A DNA stretch of 64,000 nucleotides, taken from the NCBI GenBank assembly GCA_033239525.1, contig BSYO01000003.1:8736001-8800000 (forward strand). The letters are read 5' to 3'. Shown here piece by piece: positions 13,501 through 24,945 of this stretch. Each line of letters starts with the position of its first letter. Position 1 is the stretch's first letter. Source of the stretch: Nepenthes gracilis. Its lineage: Eukaryota > Streptophyta > Magnoliopsida > Caryophyllales > Nepenthaceae. The translations under genes and the position numbers were made by a program. The notes under the pieces were generated by a model. It was not told the origin of the DNA. It made no database searches and saw nothing but the letters and a program-made list of their open reading frames with translations.

Positions 13501-16500
13501 GAACTGGGGGAAGCTAACAGGGAAAATTCCAACATGATATTGGTATTGATCTTGGGGAGCACCATCATTTTAACAAAAGAGGACAAGGATGATATGGGCA
13601 GCCAACTCGGGAAGCTACTCTGGAAAGTCCGCATACTAGATGCTTTAGGACCATTTCAATCAGGGAAACAACAGCTGGAAAAAACTGTGGAACGTGAAAT
13701 TCCCTCCAAAATTCAAGGCCTTCCTATCCTCAAGAACAAACTCCTCACTAATGTCCAAAGGGTGAGGAGGAACCTTACGAACTCCGATACATGCCTGGCT
13801 TGCAGCCTTCCTGAGTGTTAAGGAGGGATTAAACATTGGTCAAAGAAACACGGAAGATGATGTATGGGAGCACACGGCATAGGGATTTCTTCCAGCTCCC
13901 CATCAAAGCAAGGATTCACAAGTATGCGATAAACAACAAAAGGCCTCACCTCATGCATTTTTGGTGCATCTGGTGCTGGTGCAATAGAAGCATATTTGAG
14001 GGAGATGTGCCACATGAGATCATCCCCGAAAAATCCATTTGGAGCCTGGCAGATGAGCTCCTCGTTAACAGCCACTTTATAAGATCCAAATTCTAAAATT
14101 CATATAATGATGTTGAATTTAAGTAAATTAGTGAATTACTAAGATTGATTATAGATTCGGATTAGACAATTTCAACAATTCAACTTTGATCATTGTTATT
14201 GTTCCTTCGTACATTTCATTCACAATTATCCACGTATATAAATTATATATACTTTGGTGAGCGTTAGACTCACTCTTATTGTCTTTTATTAATCTTTCAA
14301 ATTAGCAGATTCAAATGTTATAAGTAAGGATTTTGAATTTTGGGAGAACATTTCTGAAAGATTAGTTTAAGGATGATGTTATCATATTTTGAATGTTTTG
14401 ATGTAGCTATAGTTTAGAATAGCTTTTGTCTGGTATTGTATTTTGATGACCGGCATACATATTACTTTGGATTTTCTGTTTCCACAAATCAAATATTAAT
14501 TCAAGAATGCTTTTCGTTTTAGATTTTCATTGATCAAGTATTAGGTTATTTTAAAGCCACTTTAAAACGTGGCTTTTAGATCATGAGTTTCTTATTTATT
14601 ACTGGAATTGTCTAACAATATCACTTGCAGGGCCCCACCCCACTTTAGGTTAAATTTTGATTATTAATTATTTAATTATGTGTTTGAAACTGGGGTCATG
14701 ACACACTTCATCTCATCCATGCATGAGAACAAAAGAACGGAACCCTAGGAACCCAAAAGGCTGGAAAGCACCACCTAAGAGCTAGAACAAAACTAACATA
14801 GTATTTGGTTTTGGATCACTCCCTTGTGGGTACCGCAATAAATGGACTAATCATCGAGAGGACGTACGATATCCGCGCATGGCATACCCAGGCGAAAATG
14901 TCAAGCAAAAATTGCATATTGTTTATGCGAGGTCAATCGATGGTTGGTTGAGGGTCGTCTAACCGACAAAGGGCGCCAAAGGGTTTTGTGATATTCACAC
15001 AAAGGTTAGCCGATAATCGGTTGAAAGTCAACAGAGTGGCGCATAATGGGCATTTAAGGGACGCACACGTACTGTTTGCCTAGAGATATAGCACTGGATA
15101 CACACCTGAGAAAAGCATGTGCGTAATTTGTCCAGAAAGATCATGCCTAAAAGATACTCGTGTGCCATTTGTGCGGGGAGGACGTGCCTAATCAGTGCTT
15201 GTGCACCGTTTCTACTATAAAGTCGCACCTGAAATAATTTTAGAGTATCCGAAATCATTTTCTTACACAAGGAGCGTTACACAGAGAGAGAAGAGAAAAG
15301 AAGATAAGAGGAAGAGGTTTGGCATCCGATTAAGGTTTGAGTTGAATTCTATTTTCTCCAAGTTCAAACACATTGTTCTAGTATTGTTTTCTAGAACGAA
15401 GTATCATTTGGTTGCTCTTATTTCTCGGTATATTTTCTCTTACAGGTTGTTAGATGCGCAGAGGGGTAACTATTCAACCATTTTTTACCCAGATTATAAT
15501 GAAAAGATTTCGAATGGGGTTATTTTATAACTAGCATTATCATTATAGTAGATTTATTTAGAATGTATCCTATGATTTTTCTCTTACTTGAACAAGATTT
15601 TCCACATTAAGAAGCGTTATGTATTGTTATATTTTTTATACTCACGATTTTGATGGTTGATATTTGACGGATGATTCAGGTTTATTCTACTGCGTCGGCT
15701 GCGCGTGTTTTGGTTGAATCCAACTACACAGATGCTAGCAAAAACAAGGAAGGTATGCCTGCCCTAGGGATATCGCTAGAGATGATAGATAGGGGAAGAT
15801 GGAATTTTGGGTTCTTTGGGAATCTAGGTTTCGCTGATATTCTCACAGCAGAGATCTTTTCATTCTCCTTGCACTTCGTACTGCTTGGACAAAGCAGATG
15901 ATTAAAATCATAATTAAGAAGGACTTGGAAATTGCAATTGCGGAACTTAATGGGGCAATTGAAGAGAATAACCCTAACTGGGACATCCTATTGGAATGCA
16001 GGAACCTGATGGAAAATCAGTGAAACTGCTCCATTACACACCCTTCCAGAAAATAAATGGAATTGCTGATAGCCTGGCCAAATTGGGCTACACAAGAGAA
16101 GAAACATTCTCTGAGGGGTACATCCTCCTGGCAGGAGCCCTTGGTGGGCATTGGATGAGGTCTAAACCTCTGGTTGTCATTCCTTTTCAGCTAATTCATT
16201 TTTTTCCCTTTTAGCCATGTAACCAAAAAAAAACATGAGAAAAAATAAGGGATGCACCCATCATGTCCACATTTTCCAGACAACTCAAAGGAAATATGTA
16301 TCTTTACATAATACGAAATCTAGGCCCCCCCCCCCCCAACACAAGCAGGGAAGAGAGAGAGAAAGAGATCATGGATCAATTAGAATGACATAGGTTCTCT
16401 AATCAAATTTTCAGCCCCTCATACTGACTGTTGGTGAAAAACTATAAAACCTAGAAACATACGAACCTAGAATACAGAAGGATACTAGCATAACCTTCAA

Positions 16501-17359
16501 CAGTGAGTTACAATGGCAATTCTATGTCATAGAAAAAAAAAAAAAAATCTATAACATTCAGAAATATGCATGCTTTTTTTTCTGAAAACCGTAATGAGCA
16601 AAATTGAGTATTACACACCTAAATACATAATTTTATCAAAAATAAGAGGAAAAGAACAGTTTAATATTCCCTAGACCAATGTATGTTGGATGAATATTTA
16701 CTTTAGTTCCTTCATGTCCGAATGATTGAGGACTTGATGCTCTAGAAAGAAGACATGAGTACGCATGTAACACCTACCCCACATCCCAAATATGAATTGG
16801 AAGGTTGGGATTTTGGTGGTAATTAACCCTAGCTCAAGAGGTGAAGAACCTCATATTAGGAAATATTATACAACTTACAAAAACACCAACAATATCGCCC
16901 TTTACCTGCTATGCCAAGCCCACCTCTGTCACCAGTGCTTTAGCAGCCTCGCAAAATTTACGTTGAAATCTCAACCGCTTCCAATAGAAATCAGAATTCT
17001 AGACTTCAGTAACACACAACTATAATCCCCTTCCATTCTCCTAAATGATCTTCTTATAATTACCCATTTAAAGATCATATAAAACCTCAGCATGCCCAGT
17101 AAAAATTCGTACACCTTCCAAAGATGAATAAAGTAACAATCATTTTTTTTGCTTAAAATCTAATAGCAGAAGGACCAGTCATTCAAATTCAATAAAAAAA
17201 TCAACACATTTCGCCCATATTTTGCACTTACAGCCAAATTTTCTCTCAAATGTTACTTAAAGTTTACAAACGCACACAAGCACGGAGACAGAAAGAAGCA
17301 GCGAGAGAGAATACCCTTTTGGTTTTAAGTTTAGCTATGTCTTTGAATTGGAGCATCAT
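4509..17359 (-). CDS. BRO1-domain protein (At1g73390-like), six coding exons, frameshifted
   Basis: BRO1 domains in the Alix/Bro1 family fold into a curved helical body that binds ESCRT-III on endosomes; this plant subgroup has little beyond the domain. Coding exons on the minus strand: 17315-17359 (MMLQFKDIAKLKTKR), 10103-10270 (VVFQDVFSARDSASLEQL...), 9626-9887 (DLQKLEQYFPLLENLIFH...), 9374-9540 (LVQSATLLRKAAGVYNYL...), 9076-9225 (KRAEENGSTGGLLAKLHYG...), 4509-4855 (RALNEIRSYKYLAEG... to IPYHPQKWERELAFNI, stop). All introns are GT-AG and phases agree. The exons total 1139 nt, one short of 380 codons. In the last exon the frame breaks near 4681-4690: after LPGESSWR the true frame resumes only with a +1 shift (EVDDVSEMLRKYEDEN). 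This is either a pseudogenising deletion or a sequence error. Introns 1 (7.0 kb) and 5 (4.2 kb) are swollen by retroelements. The start is the first of two adjacent ATGs; the family assignment is from memory. Confidence 0.85.
5490..6598 (+). mobile_element. Solo LTR, same family as the LTR at 36-1079
   Basis: It begins TGTCAGGAATT, followed by TATTGACATATTTTG as in the family's other copies, and ends ..GGGATTCA. It has a TATA box (TCTATAAATA, 5927-5936), and its R/U5 region from about 6320 matches 790-1060. Flanks AAATG/AAATT are a worn 5-bp target duplication. No internal retroelement sequence adjoins it, so it is a solo LTR formed by recombination. It lies in intron 5 of the BRO1 gene, antisense to that gene. 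Confidence 0.75.
5643..5798 (+). repeat. Three 52-bp tandem repeats in LTR U3
   Basis: Three units in exact 52-bp register: 5643-5694, 5695-5746 and 5747-5798. Each starts G(A/T)GCAT(A/G)AGC and has a central ATTTTA run and an ..AATA.. block. They lie about 130 bp upstream of the LTR TATA box, where U3 enhancers sit. The inverted relative at 7309-8397 has a 52-bp unit of the same kind. Confidence 0.85.
7309..8397 (-). mobile_element. Solo LTR, minus strand, same family
   Basis: On the minus strand it starts at 8397 with TGTTAAGAATATTTTATTGG and ends near 7309 with CCGGGATTCA, about 1.09 kb. It aligns along its length with the plus-strand copy at 5490-6598: 52-bp U3 unit, GGGCATTGTTTTCTAA, TATA region TTCTATAAATACC, and the R/U5 region. 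The 5-bp flanks AGATT/TGATT match at four of five. It sits in intron 5 of the BRO1 gene, sense with respect to that gene. Confidence 0.75.
8398..9075. other. Intronic sequence of BRO1 intron 5
   Basis: Between the solo LTR and the exon at 9076 I see ordinary intron-like sequence and no further exon. The flanking exon ends join directly in the family's expected order, so none is missing. Confidence 0.5.
10464..16234 (+). mobile_element. Degenerate LINE (L1-type) in BRO1 intron 1
   Basis: Plus-strand L1-like remnant. The ORF1-type part has a CCHC knuckle (CFGCGRAGHVLREC, about 11290-11370) after a DUF4283-like stretch near 11090-11240. From about 11580 the RT amino-terminal part follows, then SIKQFRLISLCNLLNKIISK and KIDLVKAYDKIR (12250-12370), thumb and connection pieces to 13020, a zf-RVT block (LLTNVQRVRRNL, about 13740-13820), and an RNase H-like end (YTDASKNK near 15730; NGIADSLAKLG near 16050). 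A short A-run at about 16226-16234 looks like the poly(A) tail. The endonuclease is missing, many frames are broken, and an LTR-like insertion splits the segment. The left edge is approximate; GAGAAAAA-like sequence at both ends may be a worn target duplication. Confidence 0.8.
14103..15673 (+). mobile_element. Insertion splitting the LINE, probably a solo LTR
   Basis: LINE-encoded sequence stops at about 14100 and resumes at about 15679. The intervening 1.57 kb is flanked by identical ATTCA (14098-14102 and 15674-15678). It contains a block of GCGCA/GTGCAC-rich sequence (about 15035-15210) followed by a TATA-like box (ACTATAAAG, near 15214) and a purine-rich leader, which suggests an LTR. 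The ends (TATAATG..GACGGATG) do not match the usual TG..CA, so the exact edges and class remain open. Confidence 0.6.
16235..17314. other. Remainder of BRO1 intron 1
   Basis: Intronic sequence between the LINE tail and exon 1. It holds a 13-base C homopolymer (16325-16337), a 14-base A-run near 16535 and several T-runs, but no exon. Confidence 0.5.
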
Positions 17360-18260
17360 TTCCTCACTTTTCCTTCGAAAAGCCGACAGCAACTTCAATT
17401 GTTCGATCAACTTTCCGCAGAAGTCCTCTCTCCCCAGCAAAAATAATCTTTCTCCAATTGGGTGAGAGAACGGAGAAAAGACTCGAATTCGAGCCCTGGT
17501 TTAGCGTATTGGGACGCTGTGAATTCTGTTTGTAGCCAATTTACCTTGTCATTGGTTCATGGGAATTGACTCTTAACGATTTTCCGTGCGTTTATTTGAT
17601 GAGTTAATTCCAAAGTTGACAGGAACTTAGCAATGATGATCATTTTCAAGGCATTTTCCTCCCGTTGTCGCTTACTTCGCTAGCAAGTTCTACCGGCTGG
17701 GACGATAGTCATTGATTGGATTGGCCCACAGGCCGGGGTATACTCCAATTTGCAAATCCTTGCGATTGGTATGCGGTGAATTTTGGAATTATTTTTCTTT
17801 TAATTTAAATAGTTAATATTTAAATAATTAAATGTTATTTAAAATATAAAAAATATAATGAATATTAAGTATATTTACTATTAAATAAAAAAATTAATTC
17901 TAAAATGAAAAAAATATTTTTACAATTTAAATTTTCTATCTCTATAGAATTTATACTCAAATCTTTATTTTTTACAATTCAATTCTTATAGTTTATTTAA
18001 TAATATTTATTAGCATTATTTATTACACTGATAGTTTGCTTGATATCACTCTAAAAATGCTCGAACCTTATTTAGTTGGATTTTATTTACAAAATTGTAT
18101 TATTTGCCACAATATTCAAAAGTTAGATTAGCCTATTTCCGGGTTAATTGAATTATATATTATAAAATAAGTTAAATCCGGCCAATTTTGGTATGTTTTT
18201 GCATATAATTTAATTATTTTGCCCTTTTTGGTTTTTAAAAATATATAAAGTATCAGATCT
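17360..18260. promoter_or_regulatory. Upstream region of the BRO1 gene
   Basis: The minus-strand BRO1 gene starts at 17359, so its 5' UTR and promoter should lie in about 17360-17770, which is less AT-rich than what follows. I cannot place a TATA box with confidence. From about 17770 to 18260 the sequence is AT-rich with nothing recognised. Confidence 0.35.
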
Positions 18261-20058
18261 TGATATGTTCTTAGATCAAATTATAGTACGAACTAGGAAG
18301 TTATTTAATTTTTCGCGTTAGGTCAAATTGAGGCGGGTCCGATCTTCGTCTGCGATAACCCGAGTCCTATACAACATAATAAAGAAATAAGATGTCAGAG
18401 GATCGGTATGACTCACTCATCGATTTATCTTTCAACATTTAAATCATAAATCTTCTCAAATAATAAAAAAATGAAAAAAGAATGCAGGATACGAGGATAC
18501 ACGTATGTGGGGGAGGGTGAGTGGTGTCAAAGGGCCTAGCTCCGATGATGTGTTTCGTGGGAAGCGGCTTGGTGATTGGTAGAGGGCGAGACTCTAACAG
18601 TGTATTCGATGATGAGTGACTTCGAGAGAAAATTTGCTCCAAGAGAGGAAGAGAGTGGGAGTAAGAAAGAGAGCTCTCTATTAGGATTATTTGCTTCTAG
18701 GGTTTCTCAAATTGCTTCTCTCAGGATTGCCTTTTGGATTGCCTCCCCTTCTTCAATGGTAGAGAAGGAATATTTGTTGATAATGTCTCGAAGTGGTTTT
18801 AGGGACAAGCTGGACAACTGTTGTGTCAGGATTTGCAGGCTGTTAGTCTTTGAAGAAAACCTTTGGTGTCAGCTGTCATTTTGTGGTTGCGGTGCGACCA
18901 TGAATGATTTTTACAGACATTTGTCATACTGTGTCTAACGGATGATTCGTCGACCCACCCTAGCGATGGTAGCGGCCAGCAATAGCAGTGTCCTTTTTGC
19001 TCCGGATAGGCAAGCGTGGCAATCTCCTTTGAGTGTTAACTTTAACCACCAATAGTAAGCATTTGCCGTGTTGGGGCCCTTAGCGCTAGCCAAGTTATCA
19101 CCGTTAAATTGGAGAGTTCCTATGTTGTAATTAGTCTTATTATAGGGAGCTACCTATGGGCCTAACTGATCTTTATTTCCACCAGCCCATTATATGTTAG
19201 TCGTAGCTGGCCTACCGCATGGCCTTCCAAGCTTTGCTTTTCTTAGGGTTTTGCTAGTAGATGACCTTGACTTTAGATCGGCCCATAGCAATAGCATGAC
19301 TCATTAGATCTCTCAAAAGGGATTCTTTGGCGCTGACAGTGAAGAGAAAGGTCACCCGCCAGTCCTTTCCTAACTGCTGACGGAGGGGGTTCTCTGCGCT
19401 CCACTTTATGAGTTGTCTTCGCTGGGCACGTGGCATGAGAGCTCAAAGCTTGTACAAAGGCCTGCACAACCACAGATCAGGATTGGTAAACGGAGAGGGA
19501 AAAGAATTCACCTTTATCGGAAGATAGCTCTGAGACAAATCGTCGCATATCCTTGGTCATCTCTCTCGTTCTCCATTTTGTAAGCCCGGAGAGAGTTCTC
19601 TTTATGCGATCGTTCGAACCTCCCATTTTTCTTTTCTATTCTCCTCTCCTTTTTTTAGCGTTTGGATTTCCTCTTTTTATCAAGGAAGATAATGGCTACC
19701 TGCCTCTTAAGCTATAAAAAGGGGCCACTACCTTACCTTCCGCTTTCACCATTCTTCATGATTATCATGTAGAGGGTGTCAAGCAAGTAGACTTGTCGGA
19801 GGCTGCACACGAGTCCTGATTATCTAAACTGGGGAAATGATGCACTGACAGCAATCACGTTGGTCGGTTAGCTGTGCGGCATCTTCTGATTTGGGGAGCT
19901 ATTGGGCTGTACTCGCGGACCCATCCAGGGGTTGATTTTTGCTGGGCCGACCTTGATGGTGCTGTCTAGATCTTGGGCTGTGCGGAATGCCTCTCAGGCC
20001 ATGCAATTTTTCCAACGGATTTGAAATTGGGCGAGCTAACGTATCTATGGACCTATCA
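18261..20058 (+). mobile_element. Solo LTR-like repeat, family B, copy 1
   Basis: Starts TGATATG and ends near ..GGACCTATCA. It matches copies at 43798-44820 and 45354-46644: the opening block ending ..AAGAAGTTA-like then GGTC(C/T)GAT and TCGTCTGCG-like, a TAAATAAGATGT(C/T)AGA block, and a later AAGATAGCTC..AATCGTC block. It is much more GC-rich than its flanks and holds many unrelated short open frames. A TATA-like GCTATAAAAAGG lies near 19711. This copy is the longest, and I see no clear target duplication. Confidence 0.6.
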
Positions 20059-21245
20059 CATTCTCTTTTAGAAAAAATTATCATAATTTAAGCATATGAA
20101 AATTATATACAATAACCAAATATATAACAAAAATTGCACAAACTTAGTTATGAATCACTTAAATGAATTCTATATTAATGAAATTCCATAGAACTAATTC
20201 AATCGTACTGCCATTTGATACCAAGCGGATTGTAACTAAGAAACAAAAAAAATTATACAAACTGATACTTAAAGCATATAAAAATAATTAATGTCATTTG
20301 ATTGTATTTTCCAACCAATTTTTGAGAACCATATAATTTTGGTATTGTTAAAAAAATTAAAAAAAAGTTTATTAATGTTATTCATGTATCATGAATTTCT
20401 CAACAATACTTTATTTATTATTTAAAAATCTGTAGAAAATGCTCAATCTTTGAATAATTTTGAATTTTTTTTTAAATTTAGGGGGTGGAAGAGAGAACCA
20501 TGGCATTGACAGGAGAAAAAACAGTGCCTTATTTTCTCTACTCTTATGTTGTTTTTATAGGGTTTTTTTTTTTAATCATCCTATTAATTTATATATATTT
20601 TAACTATTGTAATATTTTAAAATTACTAGTAATGAAATTTGACATAATATTTTAATTGTTGCCTTAGTTATTTTTTTAATAGTACCTAAATTGGTTGCCA
20701 TAGAAGTCGGTAATATGAATACAATAAGGGGTCGTGCACTAGAGAGAGGAAATGAGGGGGGTGCGACGCGTATGGCCGTTTCACAGCCCCTACAACGCCC
20801 GCATTTTATATATAAAAAAACGTTTTTAATTATTTTTTTGTTTTTATATTTTTTTTGCATTTGATGTAAAAAAAATATTTAATACCTTTTTCTTTTATTT
20901 TTATTCTTTTTTATAAATAGGAGCCATTAGATTTAAAATCTGATGGCCCTGATTGGCATCACAGGGATAACAATGCTCCCCACATTGCAGGCCCCTGCGC
21001 TCCTAGAGAGAGTGTAAAGAATCTCTTATGCTTTTAGAGCAACACGAGGGAAATAATTTGGAGTGCTATGCAACCATGGAAGAGCAATGAAGAGAGAGAA
21101 AGAAAAAGATGAAAAATTTGTCAACTGTTTGGTATTTGTATCATATAACACTATTTGCTAATCTCAAATATGTTATTCGAGTTTCGATTATAGACATTAT
21201 ATATTATTGGTTATTTTTCATTATTATTATATATTATTGGTAAAC
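20059..21245. other. AT-rich intergenic region upstream of the MED25-like pseudogene
   Basis: Mostly A/T homopolymer-rich sequence. A short GC-richer block at about 20730-21015 has ACTAGAGAGAGG near its left end and CCTAGAGAGAGT near its right end in direct orientation. No gene is visible. Confidence 0.4.
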
Positions 21246-21732
21246 ATGGCGGCTGATAAGCAGTTGATCATGGCAGTCGAATGCAACTCCGCCCCTGAGC
21301 TTGAGAAGACTGTCAGGTCTTTCGATTCTTCGTCTCTCAATGTTTTTTCTTTCGATTATTCTGAAAAATGCGAGTTTCAATTTTCAGAATAATTTATTGA
21401 AGTTTAGGGTTTAATCGTACTAGGTACCTCGATTGAAGTTTGTAAATTATAGCAAATTCACATTACCAATAGGATAGATACTCATTCGTCGTCGGTTACT
21501 TGCTGTTATCCTCTTTTGGTTGGCATTCGTTTTGAGACCAGTGATTAAATTGTCTGTGTTTCAGTATTTTTGATGGCATCGATGGCATGCAAAACTATGG
21601 TTAAGGTTAGAGGCAAGAAGAGAGGGAGAGTTAGGTGTAGGAAAACTTAAAATGTGGTGATAGAGTCGGATATGAATTGTTTGTACTATGCGAGGATGTT
21701 GCGCCAACCGAATGGAATGACATGAGTGTATT

Positions 21733-22068
21733 TGTTACGGGCCCGACTTTTATTCCATTTACGTGGTTACGGTTTGATTACAAGACAACCAATTCTGTTA
21801 CTGTCTCTTGCTTACGTGGTTACGGGGAGCAAGAATTTCGTTCTGATTTGATTATATATACGTATGCGTGTGTGATGGGGGTAACAAAGAGATATTTCTT
21901 TTCCTGCCTCTCCCCCATCCCTCCTGTCCTCTCCCCCTCTTTCTATGCTCTTCTCTCTTTTTTTTCTTACCGCCTTTTCCCTCTGTGGAAATCCCCTCCT
22001 CGGCCGACGTCGCTGATATCACCTTCGATCCTCACTTGTCGGAGCCATCACCGATCGTGCTCGCATCA
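21733..22068 (+). repeat. 5' LTR of the H+-ATPase-carrying element
   Basis: 336 bp, TG..CA ended, about 95% identical by eye to the 3' LTR (25591-25924). Differences include about a dozen substitutions and several 1-nt indels in C- or T-runs. Divergence of this size means the insertion is not brand new. Confidence 0.92.
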
Positions 22069-22330
22069 TTAGTGCTTTCATTGAGACAATGGCAGAGGGC
22101 TTATCGGTGCACTACAATCCTCTGGAGGATCACATCGTAGGGTTTTCGAAGTCGGGGAAGGAGGACGTCGTGAATGGCCAACCACACACGGCGGCCATCA
22201 TCGCTCACGCCGATTCATGAACAAATCCACAAGCCCTCACTGAAATCCGTCAAACTTTGGCACAGATCGAGCGACGACAACGCACAACATCCTCGCCTCC
22301 GAACATTCCCCACCTCTTCCAGTCTCCTCT

Positions 22331-22906
22331 TTGATTACAACCACGTTAAACTACCCGTTCGCCTCTCACGGAAATTCCGTATTTCTCCTACTTAACGTTA
22401 TAAGCCGGCTCTCGCATATCGAGCAATTCTTACGAAACATCGAACTCCACCGAAGAAAATTAGTCATCGCCGTCGTCTACTTGTCCGACGATGCTCTCCA
22501 GTGGTATACGTGGATGCGCGCAACACGGCAAATCTCTACCTGGGAATTTTTCTCTAGGGATCTGGAGCAAAAATTTGAGCCGCCCTCGTCCTTGACTCAC
22601 AAAGCTGCTCTATCCCATCTACGCCAGACTTCAATAGCTTATGCTTACATTGCTGATGTCGTGCCCCTCTCGATTCGATCCTCAGGGCAGATCGTTGCTC
22701 AGAAGATTCCATCTGTGTCTGACTCTCGATCGGCAACGATGAAGCTCGTCATGACGGTAGGGGTCCCGGTAGTGAGAGCGATGGTTCTTCATCCCCTCCC
22801 AGTCGATCAGAAACTTCGGATGAGGTTTTACGAAAAGCTCGGCTTGATCTCAACCGCGAGAGACTCGGGGCTTACTTGCATGGGATGGGCTCTGGAGCAA
22901 AGCTAG
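22331..22906 (+). pseudogene. Retrotransposon gag fragment
   Basis: An open frame whose middle part is gag-like: IEQFLRNIEL, then LSDDALQWYTWM and ISTWEFFSRDLEQKFEPP (about 22400-22610). This matches the retrotrans_gag pattern of plant gypsy elements, in which a W-W pair is followed by W..F...L...F. The sequence before it and the last third (from about 22660) are not recognisable as gag, and no zinc knuckle is seen. It is a fragment, probably only an RNA packaging or priming remnant. Confidence 0.7.
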
Positions 22907-23835
22907 CAAAGACGTTGGAGGCTTCAACAACGGAATCTTAATGCTAAGGTGCTGACTAGGACGCAGATTGGGGTTTGGAAGACCTTATTGCCAAACGAAA
23001 CGGCCGATTAAGCTTTGACACCCCATGATTCCGTTGATGAGGTAAATGTATTGATCATCTTCAACCAAACAGACCGAAGTCTCTCAGGATTCCTGCCACT
23101 AAATTGTTCACCAAGCCTTCGAAGGTAAGTCCATAACTGTCTTCTCAAACTCCACCACTCCCACCACCGCAAACTCTAACCCAAGCTTTACCCAGCAAAC
23201 TACCCTCACCACCAGGCACCACAATCGCTCTTCATCTTTCCTTACCTCCACTAGATATTGCTCCCTTCGTGGCGTCCGTACTTCCACAGGACAACCGCAC
23301 CACTGATACTTCCACTAAGGCACAAATGCCCCAATCGAGAAATGAAACCCCCACAGGGAGATGCTCACCAAACCCAGTCCAAAGCCAGAGATGGGCACTC
23401 ATAAATTTGGAAAACTTGGAGCTCTCCTTACCTCTGCCATTTCCAACTAGCCAAACCCTTAGGTGGAAGCAAACCGGTCCACCTCGGTTCCTAGTGTTCT
23501 AAAATTTCATGTGGCGTTCCTCAACCAACTTGATGTTCGTGATGTTATGGCCGATGATTCCAAGTTGGTTTTGCTTGATTTTCTAAATGTGGGCAATTGT
23601 TTAACGGCATTGTGGCCGAGTTTTCCCAGTTTGATAAGGGGCTCGCACTCTTGGAAAGGGAATCTATCCCTCCACCGAGGACAAAATTGGTTGGGTCATT
23701 TGTGAAGTTGCCTTGAGATCTTTTTCATTATTTCGGCAGCCTAATTGCAAGCTGGAAGGCTCGGGAGGCAACGGGGGCAATAGATATTGGTATCGCCTCT
23801 ACTACCGTGTGTTCTGACTTGCCTTATGTCCCAGG

Positions 23836-24945
23836 AAACGACTCCCGTGGAGGAAGTTTTCGAGCAACTCCAGTGTTTTAAAGAAGATTTGACAAAAGAG
23901 GAAGGTCAAAAGAGGCTCGAAATTTTTGGCCAGAACAAACATGAAGATAAAAAGGATAGTAAATTTCTGAAGTTTTTGGGATTCATGTGGAATCCTCTGT
24001 CTTGGGTCATGGAGGCTACAGCCATCATGACCATTGCTTTAGCAAATGCAGGGGGCAAGCCACCAGACTATCCAGACGTCATTGGCTTTAATGATGAAAA
24101 CAATGCAGGAAATGCTGTAGCAGACTCATGGCAAATATTGTTTCCAAAACTAAGGTGTTGCGAGGCAGAAAATGGAGCGAGAAAGAAGCAGCAATCCTTG
24201 GACCCGAAGATGTAATCACTATCAAACTAGGAGATATTGTTCCAGCCGATGCTCGATTGTTGAAAGGTAATCTCCTCAAGATCGACCAGGCTACCCTTAC
24301 TGGTGTATCCCTCCCATTCACAACTAACCCCGGTGATGAGACTTTCTCTGGTCCCACCTGCAAGCAAGGAAAAAGTGCGGCTGTTGTTATGGCCACTGGT
24401 ATGTACACCTTCTTTGGCAAGGCTGCCCACTTGGTTGATAGCACTTGGTCATTATGGCCACTTCTCTGGTTCCAAAAGGTGTTTACTGCCATCCGTCACT
24501 TCTATATTTACTCCATTATTGAAAGAATCTTTGGTAGGGATTATTGGAATGTATCCAACCAAAGACAGGCATACCGAGATGGCATTGACAATCTGCTAGT
24601 GCTTCCGTTGGAGGAATTCCAATTGCCATGCCAACAGTTTGTTTGTGACAATGACTATTGAATTTCACCGCCTAACTAAACAAAAGGCGATCACGAGAGG
24701 ATGACAGCCATCAAAAAAGGTATTTGGTATGGATGTCCTTTGCGGTAACAAGACCGGGACTCTCACTCTTAACAAGCTTCTTTGTTGGATAAAAGCTTGA
24801 TTGAGGTGTACCCAAGGCGTGGGTAAGGACGCTCTTATATTACTAGTTGCTAGAGCTTCCAGGGATGCCTCCGTTGTTAATATGTTGGGTGATCCCAAGG
24901 AGGCAAGAGCAGGAATCAAAGGTGTGGTCATTTTATTGGAATTTT
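23836..24945 (+). pseudogene. Captured plasma-membrane H+-ATPase (P3A-type) segment
   Basis: Successive frames give the N-terminal half of a plant plasma-membrane proton pump in order: [77 protein letters not shown], a phosphorylation-site block, GVGKDALILLVARASRD and GDPKEARAGI. Family genes are rich in introns, yet here the conserved blocks run on with no intron, so it looks like reverse-transcribed mRNA. It is non-functional: part of the second membrane segment is deleted, there are several frameshifts and stops, the actuator TGES motif reads TGVS, and the phosphorylated aspartate of CSDKTGT is asparagine (AAC at 24747-24749, CGNKTGT). It lies between the element's gag fragment and its 3' end. 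Confidence 0.88.

Noticed and set aside
18576..18938. 120-codon frame in the family B repeat
   Set aside because: Contained in repeat DNA and not conserved in copies 2 and 3.
24088..24492. Minus-strand 134-codon frame
   Set aside because: Antisense shadow of the captured H+-ATPase segment, which is clearly plus-strand.
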